Assembly: GCA_030429735.1 (NCBI GenBank) | Contig: JAUIET010000002.1 | Coordinates: forward strand, 1-64,000 | Length of the DNA stretch: 64,000 bases | Direction of reading: 5' to 3' | Source of the DNA: Gammaproteobacteria bacterium | GTDB taxonomy: Bacteria; Pseudomonadota; Gammaproteobacteria; Pseudomonadales; JAUIET01 | In this document: positions 42,801 through 51,183 of the stretch, piece after piece | How the letters are laid out: each line of letters starts with the position of its first letter | Position numbering within the stretch: the stretch's first letter is position 1 | The notes under the pieces: generated by a model | Told to the model about the DNA's origin: nothing | The model's input: the letters and a program-made list of their open reading frames with translations, nothing else | The model's database searches: none | Translations under genes and position numbers: made by a program

Positions 42801-42899
42801 GAGACTGTGTACTGCCCACAGGCCGATGGCGAGATGATCAAGGCCGATATTGTCAGCTCGGTGTTTTACGATCCCGAGGGAGACCGGCACAATGTATGA
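39885..42899 (+). CDS. soxA: Sarcosine oxidase alpha subunit
   Basis: The 1004-aa subunit has an N-terminal ferredoxin-like domain (GRTMLGYQGDTLASALLANG). The NAD-binding segment VLVVGAGPAGIQAARSASRAG follows. The C-terminal third, from about 600, is a GcvT-type tetrahydrofolate domain (GILDASTLGKIDIQGPDA, FTGELSYEVNVP). It binds NAD+ and THF so that the methyl carbon of sarcosine leaves as methylene-THF. ATG 39885, overlapping the soxD stop, is preferred over GTG 39879. It overlaps soxG by eight bases. Confidence 0.95.
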   Translation: MQINRLPVGGRIERDKPVYFSFDGRTMLGYQGDTLASALLANGVRIVGRSFKYGRPRGIVAAGAEEPNAIVQLGQGASSVPNLRATQVEIYSGLQAYSVSGWPSVNVDLMAVTDWFARFMPPGFYYKTFMWPKRFWMSYEHLIRKAAGLGWAPDGKDPDVYDKMNQHCDVLVVGAGPAGIQAARSASRAGARVILADEQAEMGGSLLATTTELNGAPAYQWLEHALAELRSNERVTLLPRSTVFGYYDHNFLGIIERRSDHLGLTNATGARQRLHRVRAKQVVLASGAIERPIVFANNDVPGVMLASALGTYLNRYGVVPGKRLVLFTCNDGAYQTAVDWHKAGQQVVCIVDSRKDASGDAVAAATSLGIDVIKGHALIEAVGRARVKAVKIAPINADATAVIGGLRNIPCDVVASSGGWSPVVHLSSHSGAKPVWSEQVLGFVPGASAAVLSTGSSKGVFDLRACLQDGVQIGLEAVQAAGIAVDGIDLPACPDLVEPVAQVQQALFLAPHKKPTSRAPKQFVDYQLDVTAASIELAAREGYRSVEHTKRYTAMGFGTDQGKLGNINGLAILANALGQSIAETGTTVFRPSYTPSTYGAIAGRDVGELLDPVRCTAVHRWHEEHGAEWENVGQWKRPWYFPQPGEAMQDAVNRECLAVRNSVGILDASTLGKIDIQGPDAAEFITRVYTNSYLKLPPGKCRYGVMLHEDGMIFDDGVTACLGENHYLMFTTTGGAAGVLSWLELWQQTEWPELQVYFTSVTDHWSTATVTGPNARRVLEKLCTDIDFSRQAFEFMDWREGTVAGLKARVFRISFTGELSYEVNVPAHYGRYMWEQLIAAGEEFGITPYGTEAMHVLRAEKGFIIVGQDTDGSMTPQDMNMDWVVGKNKAFSFLGKRSLARSDTARANRKQLVGLKTHYPNTVIPEGSQIVNNPNEPIPMLMQGHVTSSYFSAALGHSIALAVVKGGLQRLGETVYCPQADGEMIKADIVSSVFYDPEGDRHNV

Positions 42900-43494
42900 A
42901 CCACGCAGTGAACTGCCTTTGCACCATTATCTGGCCGGTAGAACGGATGCAGCGAGTAGGAACGCGGGGATTGCCCTGGTCGAGAATGCGAGGAAAGGTC
43001 ACCTGGTACTGCGCGGCGATCGTAACGCGCCTGCGTTTGCAGCCGCTTGTGAGTCCGTACTTGGCTTTGCTCTGCCGGCCAGGGTAAAAGCGTCAGCGCG
43101 CTCAGCGACCGCAGCCTGTTATTGTCTTGGCCCTGACGAATGGCTGCTACTGCTTGAGGCCGGTGCTGAATGGGGAACCGAATTGCGAATTCGCGATGCA
43201 TTTGACGGCCACTGCTCGCTAGTGGATGTCAGCGGTGGTCAGACGGTGCTGAGTCTTTCCGGTGAGCGACTGCCTGATCTGCTGAAAAAAAGCTGTAGCT
43301 ACGATTTCTCGCCTGATCACTTTCTGGCAGGACAATGCGTTCAGACAAACTTTGCCAAAGCCACAGCACTTGTTATAAAACAATCTGACACTCACTTTGA
43401 TCTGGTGGTCAGGCGCAGCTTTTCGGATTATATGTTTGCCTGGATTGCCGACGCGTCTGCAGAGTACGGCTTTCACGCCAGCGCGGACCGTTAA
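42892..43494 (+). CDS. soxG: Sarcosine oxidase gamma subunit
   Basis: The 200-aa subunit has the SoxG patterns YCLGPDEWLLL, LVDVSGGQTVLSLSG and FDLVVRRSFSDYMFAWI. It contacts the alpha-subunit folate domain. The start ATG 42892 overlaps the soxA stop, completing the soxBDAG order. Confidence 0.93.
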   Translation: MYEPRSELPLHHYLAGRTDAASRNAGIALVENARKGHLVLRGDRNAPAFAAACESVLGFALPARVKASARSATAACYCLGPDEWLLLLEAGAEWGTELRIRDAFDGHCSLVDVSGGQTVLSLSGERLPDLLKKSCSYDFSPDHFLAGQCVQTNFAKATALVIKQSDTHFDLVVRRSFSDYMFAWIADASAEYGFHASADR

Positions 43495-43639
43495 ATTGCG
43501 CAAACACGCCGTTTCTGCGGTCGCTGATAGAACAATTGCTGCCGCTCCTGACACCCTGAATCAGACGGTACTCCCGTACTCTAGCCAGGACTATGGCGCT
43601 GTGTTTACACGTTGTGCGCCTTGAATCAGGAGCATAGGA

Positions 43640-45322
43640 ATGACCAATAAAGTACCAAGTGACATTGAGATTGCACAAGCCGCTGACGCTCTTCCGATAG
43701 GCGAAATAGCGGCCAGGCTGAACATACCCGATGATGCTCTTAGCCCTTACGGTCGAACCAAAGCAAAGATTGATTTGCATCATGTCAACAGCTTGCAAGA
43801 CAAGCCTGATGGCAAGTTGATTCTGGTGACAGCAATTACACCAACACCTGCTGGTGAAGGAAAAACCACAACCTCTGTTGGACTGACCGATGGTCTTAAC
43901 AGAATTGGCAAGAATGCGCTGGTCTGCCTGCGCGAGCCTAGCCTTGGCCCCTGTTTTGGCATGAAAGGCGGCGCTGCCGGGGGTGGCTATGCGCAGGTCA
44001 TTCCGATGGAAGATATTAACCTGCATTTCACCGGCGACTTCCACGCCATTGGTGCAGCCCACAACTTACTGTCTGCGCTGCTGGATAACCACATTCATTG
44101 GGGCAACAAAAACGAACTTGATGCACGCCGAATTACCTGGAAGCGCGTTGTTGATATGAATGATCGTGCGTTGCGTCAAATCACCTGTTCTTTGGGTGGG
44201 CCCGGCAACGGCTTTCCGCGTGAAGATGGTTTTGATATCACTGTGGCCTCGGAGATCATGGCCATTTTCTGTCTGTCCAAGGACCTGGACGATCTTCAGG
44301 ATCGCCTGAGTAAAATAGTGGTTGGTTACACACGCGACCGCAAGCCTGTTCACGCTTCCGATATACATGGCACTGGTGCCATGGCAGTATTGTTGAAAGA
44401 CGCGCTGGCACCCAACCTGGTACAAACACTGGAGCACAACCCGGCCATTATTCACGGTGGCCCGTTTGCAAACATTGCGCACGGTTGTAACTCGGTAATT
44501 GCGACTCGCACGTCTTTAAAGCTGGCAGACTATGTGGTCACAGAAGCGGGCTTTGGTGCTGACCTGGGTGCCGAGAAGTTCTTCAACATCAAATGTCGCA
44601 GCGCTGGCCTAAGCCCTGATGCCGCCGTAATTGTTGCCACAGTGCGGGCACTGAAAATGCACGGTGGCGTGGATGCCAAAGAACTGGCGAGTGAAAACAT
44701 TCAGGCACTGACCGATGGTTGTGACAACCTGGTTCGTCATATTGAAAACGTGAAATCATTTGGTGTGCCAGTGGTGGTGGGCATCAACCGCTTTATCACG
44801 GATACCGACGCTGAAATTAGCGCGCTCAAGGAAGTGTGTGCAGCGAATGGCGTCACCGCTGTTGAAAGCACCCATTGGGAAAATGGCGGAGCGGGTGCAG
44901 AAGCGCTGGCCAGAGAAGTTGTAGAGATGGTAGACAACGGTCACGCAAACTTCGCGCCGCTATACCCGGACAACATGCCAATCTGGCAAAAAATAAAAAC
45001 CATTGCCACGCGCCTGTACCGTGCTGATGACATTATCGCCGATCAAAAAGTGCGTGACGAAATCCAACGCCTGCAAGACATAGGTTACCGGAACTTTCCG
45101 GTGTGTATCGCAAAAACCCAATACAGCTTCACGACAGATCCGCTCAGAAAAGGCGCGCCAATCAATCATGTGCTGCCGATCCGCGAGGTGCGTTTGTCAG
45201 CAGGTGCAGGATTTATCGTGGTTGTATGCGGCGACATTATGACCATGCCAGGTCTGCCGCGCGAACCCGCGGCCAACCGTATTAACATCAATGCTGACGG
45301 TGAAGTCGCAGGTTTGTTCTAG
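43640..45322 (+). CDS. fhs: Formate-tetrahydrofolate ligase
   Basis: The 560-aa enzyme joins formate to THF with ATP, giving 10-formyl-THF; it can run in reverse to release formate and ATP. Its P-loop is [56 protein letters not shown] is the family core (quoted in part: positions about 97-140). The N-terminal start [15 protein letters not shown] is standard. It follows soxG by 145 bases and would drain C1 units produced by sarcosine oxidase and the corrinoid system. Confidence 0.96.
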   Translation: MTNKVPSDIEIAQAADALPIGEIAARLNIPDDALSPYGRTKAKIDLHHVNSLQDKPDGKLILVTAITPTPAGEGKTTTSVGLTDGLNRIGKNALVCLREPSLGPCFGMKGGAAGGGYAQVIPMEDINLHFTGDFHAIGAAHNLLSALLDNHIHWGNKNELDARRITWKRVVDMNDRALRQITCSLGGPGNGFPREDGFDITVASEIMAIFCLSKDLDDLQDRLSKIVVGYTRDRKPVHASDIHGTGAMAVLLKDALAPNLVQTLEHNPAIIHGGPFANIAHGCNSVIATRTSLKLADYVVTEAGFGADLGAEKFFNIKCRSAGLSPDAAVIVATVRALKMHGGVDAKELASENIQALTDGCDNLVRHIENVKSFGVPVVVGINRFITDTDAEISALKEVCAANGVTAVESTHWENGGAGAEALAREVVEMVDNGHANFAPLYPDNMPIWQKIKTIATRLYRADDIIADQKVRDEIQRLQDIGYRNFPVCIAKTQYSFTTDPLRKGAPINHVLPIREVRLSAGAGFIVVVCGDIMTMPGLPREPAANRININADGEVAGLF

Positions 45323-45350
45323 ATGTCTGCCAGCCCTGGCATACGCACTG

Positions 45351-46166
45351 CTATTCGTAGCAATGCTCAGGCGCCGGGAACGAACCGTCTTTGACGGCGG
45401 TGACGTAATCTCGAACAGCGCCTTCTATGCCGTTCGGGTTGCCTTCCAGAAAGTTCTTCACAAACTTGGCCGGCTTGCCCGGGTACAACCCCAGCAGGTC
45501 ATGCCAGACCAGCACCTGTGCATCAGTGTGGGGGCCCGCGCCAATACCAATCACCGGTATTTCCAGCGCCTCGCTTACCGCTTTGCCTAGCGAAGTGGGA
45601 ACACATTCCAGCAAAATGACACTGGCGCCAGCAGTTTCCAGCTGCTTTGCTTCCGCAATAATTTTCTCTGCCTGGCCGGGGTCACGCCCCTGCACCCGGT
45701 ACCCGCCAAGGTGGTTAACCGATTGTGGCGTCAGCCCCATGTGGGCGCACACTGGAATGCCATGGCGCGCAAGCAATTGCGTGCTCTTACCCAGCCAGCC
45801 TGCCCCTTCCAGCTTCACCATGTGTGCACCGTCGCGCATCAGCGAGGCGGCGTTCTCAAGCGTGGTAACTTCGTTAAAATAACTCATGAACGGCATGTCA
45901 GCCATAATCATGGCGTGCGTGTTGCCGCGCCGTACACAGCGCACGTGGTAGGCAATGTCTTCAACGGTTACGGGCAAACTGGAGTCATGCCCTTGAATGA
46001 CCATTCCCAGCGAATCTCCGACTAACATCACATCAACACCGGCTTTATTGGCGGTCACAGACTGACAATAATCGTACGCTGTCATCATCGCGAAACGCTC
46101 GCCGTCGCGCTTCATTTGTTGCAGCGTGGTGACGGTTACTTTCTTTTTTTGGGATTGTGTGGACAT
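45351..46166 (-). CDS. panB: 3-methyl-2-oxobutanoate hydroxymethyltransferase
   Basis: The 271-aa enzyme uses methylene-THF to make ketopantoate for pantothenate and CoA. The pattern [37 protein letters not shown] and [20 protein letters not shown] is diagnostic; the metal-binding Asp lies in VGDSLG. panC is not adjacent. It is convergent with fhs (28-base gap) and has a repeat-rich upstream region. Confidence 0.95.
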   Translation of the reverse strand: MSTQSQKKKVTVTTLQQMKRDGERFAMMTAYDYCQSVTANKAGVDVMLVGDSLGMVIQGHDSSLPVTVEDIAYHVRCVRRGNTHAMIMADMPFMSYFNEVTTLENAASLMRDGAHMVKLEGAGWLGKSTQLLARHGIPVCAHMGLTPQSVNHLGGYRVQGRDPGQAEKIIAEAKQLETAGASVILLECVPTSLGKAVSEALEIPVIGIGAGPHTDAQVLVWHDLLGLYPGKPAKFVKNFLEGNPNGIEGAVRDYVTAVKDGSFPAPEHCYE

Positions 46167-46233
46167 TTGAGGTACCTTTGTGTGTTTTTCGCTGGGACTT
46201 AGGTGCTTCGATCCGTGTTGGGGCCATATATTG

Positions 46234-46345
46234 CGCTAGAGACACGCCGTAAACCCAGTCGCTCACGGCATCCTGCCTTCCGCGACACTTGCACATCCAT
46301 GTGCATCGTCCATGGGGGCTCGTTGAAAAGGTCCCTCTTTTCAAC
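46234..46345. repeat. Intergenic repeat element, copy 1 (with internal hairpin 46322-46345)
   Basis: This copy shares CGCTAGA, ACACGCCGT-R-AACCC, CATGGGGGCTC and the hairpin with copy 2, in the opposite orientation. About 50 extra bases lie between the second and third blocks. The hairpin is GTTGAAAAG-GTCCCT-CTTTTCAAC, a perfect nine-base-pair stem with a six-base loop. Confidence 0.7.
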
Positions 46346-46446
46346 GGTATCTGGTGTGGACTGTGGCCAGAGCACTCCTATACTGCGGTGCATTTGCTTG
46401 CGTGCCTAATAGCAATCAAGTTAGGGCGTTGCACGATGTTAGGGCT

Positions 46447-46550
46447 GGTAGCCGCTTAGTCTTTCGCTAGACCTTCAAAAAGAGGGACCTTTTTGAAGAG
46501 CCCCCATGGATGGGTTCACGGCGTGTCTAGCGAAAGACTAAGCGGCTACC
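46447..46550. repeat. 104-bp inverted-repeat element, copy 2 (26-bp perfect arms)
   Basis: Arms 46447-46472 and 46525-46550 are perfect inverted repeats of 26 bases. Inside is the hairpin CTTCAAAAAG-AGGGAC-CTTTTTGAAG (46473-46498) followed by AGCCCCCATGG and ACGGCGTG. The stem bases differ from copy 1 in a pairing-preserving way, and the loop is the exact complement of the copy 1 loop. It looks like a MITE or REP-like mobile intergenic repeat between panB and the thiolase gene. Confidence 0.82.
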
Positions 46551-46632
46551 AACCCGGCTTAAATGATCCAAACTTTCAGCTACGAATGATCGAACGTTGT
46601 GAAAGTAGCCGGCTGGATTAAAAACTCTTACC

Positions 46633-47820
46633 TTAACGTTTAACAATCACCGAAGACCCATGCCCAAACAAACCCTGGTTAGCCGTAATCCCAACCTTGG
46701 CCCCTTCAACCTGTCGCTCACCCGCCGTACCCCTAAGCTGCCAGGTTAGCTCACACACCTGTGCAATCGCCTGCGCCGGCACTGCCTCACCAAAACAGGA
46801 TAGGCCGCCAGACGCATTGACCGGTAATCGCCCGCCAACTTTAGTGTCGCCCGCGCGAACCAAATGCGCAGCCTCACCCTCTTCACATAAGCGTAAATCT
46901 TCCATCCAATCCATTTCAAGTGCACAGGATAAATCGTACACCTCGGCCAGGCTCACGTCTTTCGGAGAAATGCCCGCTTCTTCATAGGCTTTTAACGCAA
47001 TGGTGGATCGGTAGCTTATTGGGCTTACCCCGGCCGCGGCTGCGGAATCGGTTGCGATGTCTGGCATTTCAACGTTACCGCTCGCGAAGGTTGGCGTTGA
47101 CGTTGAAATAGCGGCCACTTTAACCGCGTCTGCTTTGCCTATTCTCTTCGCATAATCCATGCTGCTGACGATCAGCGCCGCGCCACCGTCGGATGTGGCT
47201 GTAATGTGCAGCAAGCGTAATGGGTCAGCGACCATGGGGGACTTTGCGATGTCTTCTTCGGTAAATATTTTCTTGTAACGTGCGTTCGGATTAGTAAACC
47301 CGTGTTTCGAGTTTTTGATCTTGATGATATTGAAATCGTCTTCCGTGTCGCCATAGAGATCCATACGCCGGCGCGCGTACAAACCGAAGTAGGTGGGGTT
47401 TGTTATACCAACCAAAAAACGAACCCAATCCGGGTCGTCAGGGCGGTAGCCCTTGGCCGGGGCCAGAAATCCTTTGGGCGTGGTGTCGGCGCCAACCACT
47501 AATGCGACTTCGCAGGCGCCTGATAGAATTTTGTGCCGCGCCGCGGCGAGCGCTTGCGAGCCTGATGCGCAGGCTGCGTAAGAGGTATTGACTTCGGCGC
47601 CATTCCAGCCGAGGGCTTGCGCAAACGTCGCGCCGGCTACGTAGCCAGGGTAGCCACAGCGGACTGTGCCACCGCCCGACACAAACTGTATGTCTTTCCA
47701 GTCCACGCCAGAATCTGCAAGCGCATCGCGTGCAGCTTTTACTCCGTACTCAACAAAATTTTTGCCCCATTTGCCCCAGGGGTGCATACCTACGCCAAGA
47801 ATGGCTATGTCATCACTCAT
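46633..47820 (-). CDS. Thiolase-like acyltransferase (SCP-x/lipid-transfer type)
   Basis: The 395-aa protein begins DIAILGVGMHPWGKWGK and contains YAACASGSQALAAA with the nucleophilic Cys, an EVYDLSCALEMDW segment, and GLSCFGEAVPAQ and QGLFGHGSSVIV at the end. These features fit the non-decarboxylating thiolase subgroup that pairs with DUF35 proteins. It would cleave or form a 3-ketoacyl-CoA; the substrate is unknown. The DUF35 partner lies 53 bases upstream in the same direction. Confidence 0.87.
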   Translation of the reverse strand: MSDDIAILGVGMHPWGKWGKNFVEYGVKAARDALADSGVDWKDIQFVSGGGTVRCGYPGYVAGATFAQALGWNGAEVNTSYAACASGSQALAAARHKILSGACEVALVVGADTTPKGFLAPAKGYRPDDPDWVRFLVGITNPTYFGLYARRRMDLYGDTEDDFNIIKIKNSKHGFTNPNARYKKIFTEEDIAKSPMVADPLRLLHITATSDGGAALIVSSMDYAKRIGKADAVKVAAISTSTPTFASGNVEMPDIATDSAAAAGVSPISYRSTIALKAYEEAGISPKDVSLAEVYDLSCALEMDWMEDLRLCEEGEAAHLVRAGDTKVGGRLPVNASGGLSCFGEAVPAQAIAQVCELTWQLRGTAGERQVEGAKVGITANQGLFGHGSSVIVKR

Positions 47821-47873
47821 TCACTGTCTCTCTGTTCAACGCTTAAGAACCTGCTCTTAAGGGACACTAGGTT

Positions 47874-48329
47874 CTATTGTTTGGGCTGCCATCGCCAAAC
47901 GAGTTTGTCGCCATCGTCGTCGGTGTACAAGGTCTCGAGCACCAGCTCTACATCCATGCCCACCCGAAGGTCAGACACGGTGATGCCGCGCGCGGCTTGT
48001 CCCAGCACGATCATTTGTTCTTTCTCTAACTGCACACCGATAATCGCGAAGGGCTCAAAAGGTTCAGGCGATACGTAAGGCTCAGGCGGTTGATAGTTGG
48101 CGTCGGTGTAGGACCAAACTGTGCCTTCGCGGCTCAACTCTATCTCTTCGAATTCCTCACTGTCGCAGTCCGGGTTGCGGCAAAAACGCGACATCTTTGG
48201 AAAGTAGTACGTGCTGCAGCGGGTACAACGGGTGCCGATCAGCGCCGGGCTGTCGTCATCCAGGGTGTACCAGCCTTCCAATGCAGCGCTTTGGCCAGCC
48301 GCATTTGTCAGTCTGGTGTCTTCGCTCAT
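47874..48329 (-). CDS. DUF35 (rubredoxin-like zinc ribbon plus OB-fold) thiolase partner
   Basis: The 151-aa protein has the zinc ribbon GTRCTRCSTYYFPKM and FCRNPDCDSEEFEE (two Cys pairs). An OB-fold acyl-CoA-binding part follows (GTVWSYTDANYQPPEPY, FAIIGVQLEKEQMIVLGQ, VGMDVELVLETLY). DUF35 proteins form complexes with SCP-x thiolases and channel CoA intermediates. ATG 48329 has AAGGA six bases upstream and is preferred to the longer frame to 48350. Confidence 0.88.
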   Translation of the reverse strand: MSEDTRLTNAAGQSAALEGWYTLDDDSPALIGTRCTRCSTYYFPKMSRFCRNPDCDSEEFEEIELSREGTVWSYTDANYQPPEPYVSPEPFEPFAIIGVQLEKEQMIVLGQAARGITVSDLRVGMDVELVLETLYTDDDGDKLVWRWQPKQ

Positions 48330-48713
48330 AACAATCCTTAGTGGCCACAAGCACTCGGGCTTGGACAGGGTTTAAACGCGCTAGAGTATACCACGCCAAT
48401 AATATTTTCCATTCGTGTTGGGCGTGTTCTCCTTATTCTAAGTGATTGAAAAATAAGAATTAATGCAATTTAATCGGATTTAAGGCGTGGCTTGGGCGTT
48501 GACTGCCGGTTTTGCCAAGCAGTTCACAGTCTAATTTCAGCTTTGTTGGGTGTGTCTCAGGCAGCTTCCCGCAAGTTGCTTATACTTTGATCAATCCCTG
48601 CGGTCAGGGGCTCGCTGTATGCGCGACAACAGGCTGTCAACCCAATGGCGCAACGCGTGTTAAACAGTGAGAAGTAACAGCCACCTGCCAGTGCGGGGTC
48701 TTGAGGATACGTC
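48330..48713. promoter_or_regulatory. Divergent intergenic region before the coiled-coil protein gene
   Basis: The 384 bases separate the leftward DUF35/thiolase pair from the rightward coiled-coil gene and must hold both promoters. The central part (about 48410-48480) is A+T-rich. I see no clear palindrome, terminator or RNA element. Confidence 0.35.
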
Positions 48714-50174
48714 ATGCAAGCAGAACACACCGACGTGGTGTTGTTTTTTGAAGACCACGAAATCAGCAAAGAGATGCTGATGGCGGAGTTTGAAGCGGTG
48801 CTTGATCACGTGGTGTCGGTACCTGAATTTGCCGATCAATCGGTTGAAGCGGCATTTGTTCGCGTCAACGAAAACTTGCAGCCTATCGCCATCGTATTCT
48901 TTAAAATTGATTTTGGGCGTGAGGGCGCGGCTGACCCCAAGTGGAATGTGCCCTTAGAGCACATGGCCAGCAATTCAGGTGCGGGCCCAGATCTTGGCGC
49001 CGGCCGAATCCGCCTGGCGTGTTACAGCCAGTGCCCGGTAGCCTGGCACCAAAAACAATTGTGGGACCCTGCGATGTCGCCGGGTCACAACACGTTTATG
49101 CAAGTGCGCCTTGCCTTGCAGAAGAACCGACTGGGCTTAAAGTATGTGCCCGTACCTCTGGCCCCGGAGGGCACCAGTGCGAATCCGCAGGCATTGCCAT
49201 CACTGGGTATGGATCAAGCGGTATCCGTGCCGCAGGGGATTGGTGCAAACTCGGCGACGCCAGCCAATGAGTTGGCGGCCGAACGACAGCGCATTGCCGA
49301 GCATATTAAAAGCCAACGCCTGCACATTGCCACGTTGAAGAACAAGCGCAATGAGGATATTGCCAAGCTTAAATCCGAATTTCAGAAACAGCTTCGCCAC
49401 CACCAGCAAACCGCGCAACAGCTGGAGCGGCAGTGTCAGGAGCAGACCGAACGGGCTGATCGTTTTAAAGCGTTGTTGCAGGAACAAGTACGCAACATCA
49501 AACAAGAACGCGAACGTGCTGCGGCACAGCTCAGTGAGGTCAGTGCGGCGCGCACGCATGATGTGAGTGAGCAATTCACCATATTGCAGCAGAAATTTGA
49601 TCTGGAGTTACAGGCCAAAGTGGATGCGGAAACCGCCGAGCTAAAAGAAATGCTGGAAATGCGCAACGTAGAGTTGTTCTATCGTGAAGAACAAATGACT
49701 GCGCTGCGTGACGAGATTGCCAATCTCCGGCAGGAAAAAGTACGGCTACTGAATCAAGGGGCGAACAGCTACCTCGAGCAACTCAGCGATGCCGGTGTTG
49801 ACTTTGTGGCGCATCATCCTGGTGCTGGGCACTTGTCGATAGCCGCAGCAGACGTGGGTGAATACCTTGACTCGCCGCAACGCTTTGCCGCCAAAAAATG
49901 CTATGTGGATGCTGAGTTGTATGCCGTGTGGCTGGAACACTACAATGACCCGGTGTGCCAGGCCTCTGTTGATGTGTCTGGCGATGGCGATAGTTTTCCG
50001 TGCGGACGCTCACTGGAACGAGTAGAGATACCTAACCAATACGTGGCAAACTTCAGCAACCGCTGCCCGGAGCATCAAAACCAGGCGGCGTTTGTTGATG
50101 CCCAGGCCAGTAATGACGACCAGCAATCCCAGCTTTCCCAACAGCAAGCCATCCCAATGCAGCGCGGCGCTTGA
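48714..50174 (+). CDS. Unknown 486-aa protein with long central coiled coil
   Basis: This protein is not recognised. Residues 1-155 form a folded domain (VLFFEDHEISKEMLMAEFE, FKIDFGREGAADPKWN, LACYSQCPVAWHQKQLW). Residues about 185-355 are almost certainly coiled coil, with dense Glu/Lys/Gln/Arg heptads and two breaks. Residues 365-450 form a second domain (DFVAHHPGAGHLSIAAADVGEYL, FAAKKCYVDAELYAVWLEHYND, then CQASV and FPCGRS), and NRCPEHQNQ is near the end. Several Cys and His in the last domain suggest a zinc site. No signal or membrane helix is seen. The 3' end overlaps the next gene. Confidence 0.75.
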   Translation: MQAEHTDVVLFFEDHEISKEMLMAEFEAVLDHVVSVPEFADQSVEAAFVRVNENLQPIAIVFFKIDFGREGAADPKWNVPLEHMASNSGAGPDLGAGRIRLACYSQCPVAWHQKQLWDPAMSPGHNTFMQVRLALQKNRLGLKYVPVPLAPEGTSANPQALPSLGMDQAVSVPQGIGANSATPANELAAERQRIAEHIKSQRLHIATLKNKRNEDIAKLKSEFQKQLRHHQQTAQQLERQCQEQTERADRFKALLQEQVRNIKQERERAAAQLSEVSAARTHDVSEQFTILQQKFDLELQAKVDAETAELKEMLEMRNVELFYREEQMTALRDEIANLRQEKVRLLNQGANSYLEQLSDAGVDFVAHHPGAGHLSIAAADVGEYLDSPQRFAAKKCYVDAELYAVWLEHYNDPVCQASVDVSGDGDSFPCGRSLERVEIPNQYVANFSNRCPEHQNQAAFVDAQASNDDQQSQLSQQQAIPMQRGA

Positions 50175-51105
50175 GCCGCGCCTACCGGAACCTCAGCGGC
50201 TTGATCTGGCAAAGTTCGCGCCAGACATCAACACACAGCTGGACCTGCTTCGACTGGATTCTATTGATTCGCTGCTGGGCGGCAATAAATGGTTCAAGTT
50301 AATGCCATGGCTTGAACAGGCACAGCAGGAAAACACCGACTGCTTGCTCAGCTTTGGGGGGCCTCATTCGAACCATATACACGCACTTGCGGCTGCGGGA
50401 GCACGGTATTCCTTTCGCACGATTGGCTATGTTCGCGGCGGACCGTGGCTTGAACAAAGACTGAGCCCCACCTTACAAGACGCGCGCACTATGGGCATGC
50501 AGCTGGTGTTCGTTGACAAGATTGAGTACGCCAGGCGCATTGAACCGCAATGGCGAGAGCAACTCGCCAAGGAGTACGCGGCGCTGGTGATACCCGAAGG
50601 CGGGTATTCTCAATTGGTGTTACCTGCATTAGCACGCCTGGGCGAACATATTTCAGCGTTTGACTATGATTGGGTAAGCCTTGCCTGTGGCACTGGTACG
50701 ACTCTGGCAGGTATTGCGTGCGGCCTGCAGGGTGATGCGCGCTTGCACGGGTTTTCTGTATTAAAAGACAACGGCAGTGTGTCGAGCGCGGTGAAAGCGC
50801 TTCTGCAAGATAAAATCCATCATCCGCATTGGCAGGTGAATGAAACCGCCCATTTTGGTGGCTACGCGCGTATCAACAAGAATCTGGTCGATTTTATGGA
50901 CCGTTTTGAAGGCTGCACTGGCGTTGCGCTGGACCCGGTGTATACGGCGAAAATGATGTCAGGATTGTTCACCCAATTGCGCCGTACCGCCAACGCTGAA
51001 CCTTTGAATACCCCCAAAAAGATCCTTGCTATTCACACCGGTGGTCTGCAGGGGCGCCGGGCCATGGAGGCAAAAATGGCCAAACTGCGCGCTACTGCAC
51101 AGTAA
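50113..51105 (+). CDS. ACC-deaminase/D-cysteine-desulfhydrase-like PLP enzyme
   Basis: The 330-aa tryptophan-synthase-beta-type PLP protein has LLGGNKWFKLMPWL with the PLP lysine and SFGGPHSNHIHALAAAG for substrate contact. ACGTGTTLAGIACGL is the phosphate loop and KILAIHTGGLQGRRAM lies at the C-terminus. The family includes 1-aminocyclopropane-1-carboxylate deaminase and D-cysteine desulfhydrase; the residues that separate them cannot be judged with confidence here. The start at ATG 50113 (or 50092) lies within the end of the upstream coiled-coil gene, an overlap of about 60 bases. Confidence 0.82.
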   Translation: MTTSNPSFPNSKPSQCSAALEPRLPEPQRLDLAKFAPDINTQLDLLRLDSIDSLLGGNKWFKLMPWLEQAQQENTDCLLSFGGPHSNHIHALAAAGARYSFRTIGYVRGGPWLEQRLSPTLQDARTMGMQLVFVDKIEYARRIEPQWREQLAKEYAALVIPEGGYSQLVLPALARLGEHISAFDYDWVSLACGTGTTLAGIACGLQGDARLHGFSVLKDNGSVSSAVKALLQDKIHHPHWQVNETAHFGGYARINKNLVDFMDRFEGCTGVALDPVYTAKMMSGLFTQLRRTANAEPLNTPKKILAIHTGGLQGRRAMEAKMAKLRATAQ

Positions 51106-51183
51106 ACGGTGCTGATCAGGCGACAGCGAACAAATCTTGAGCTAGTCTGAAACTGTTCGATAGCCTGTTTTTTGACCAGCAAT

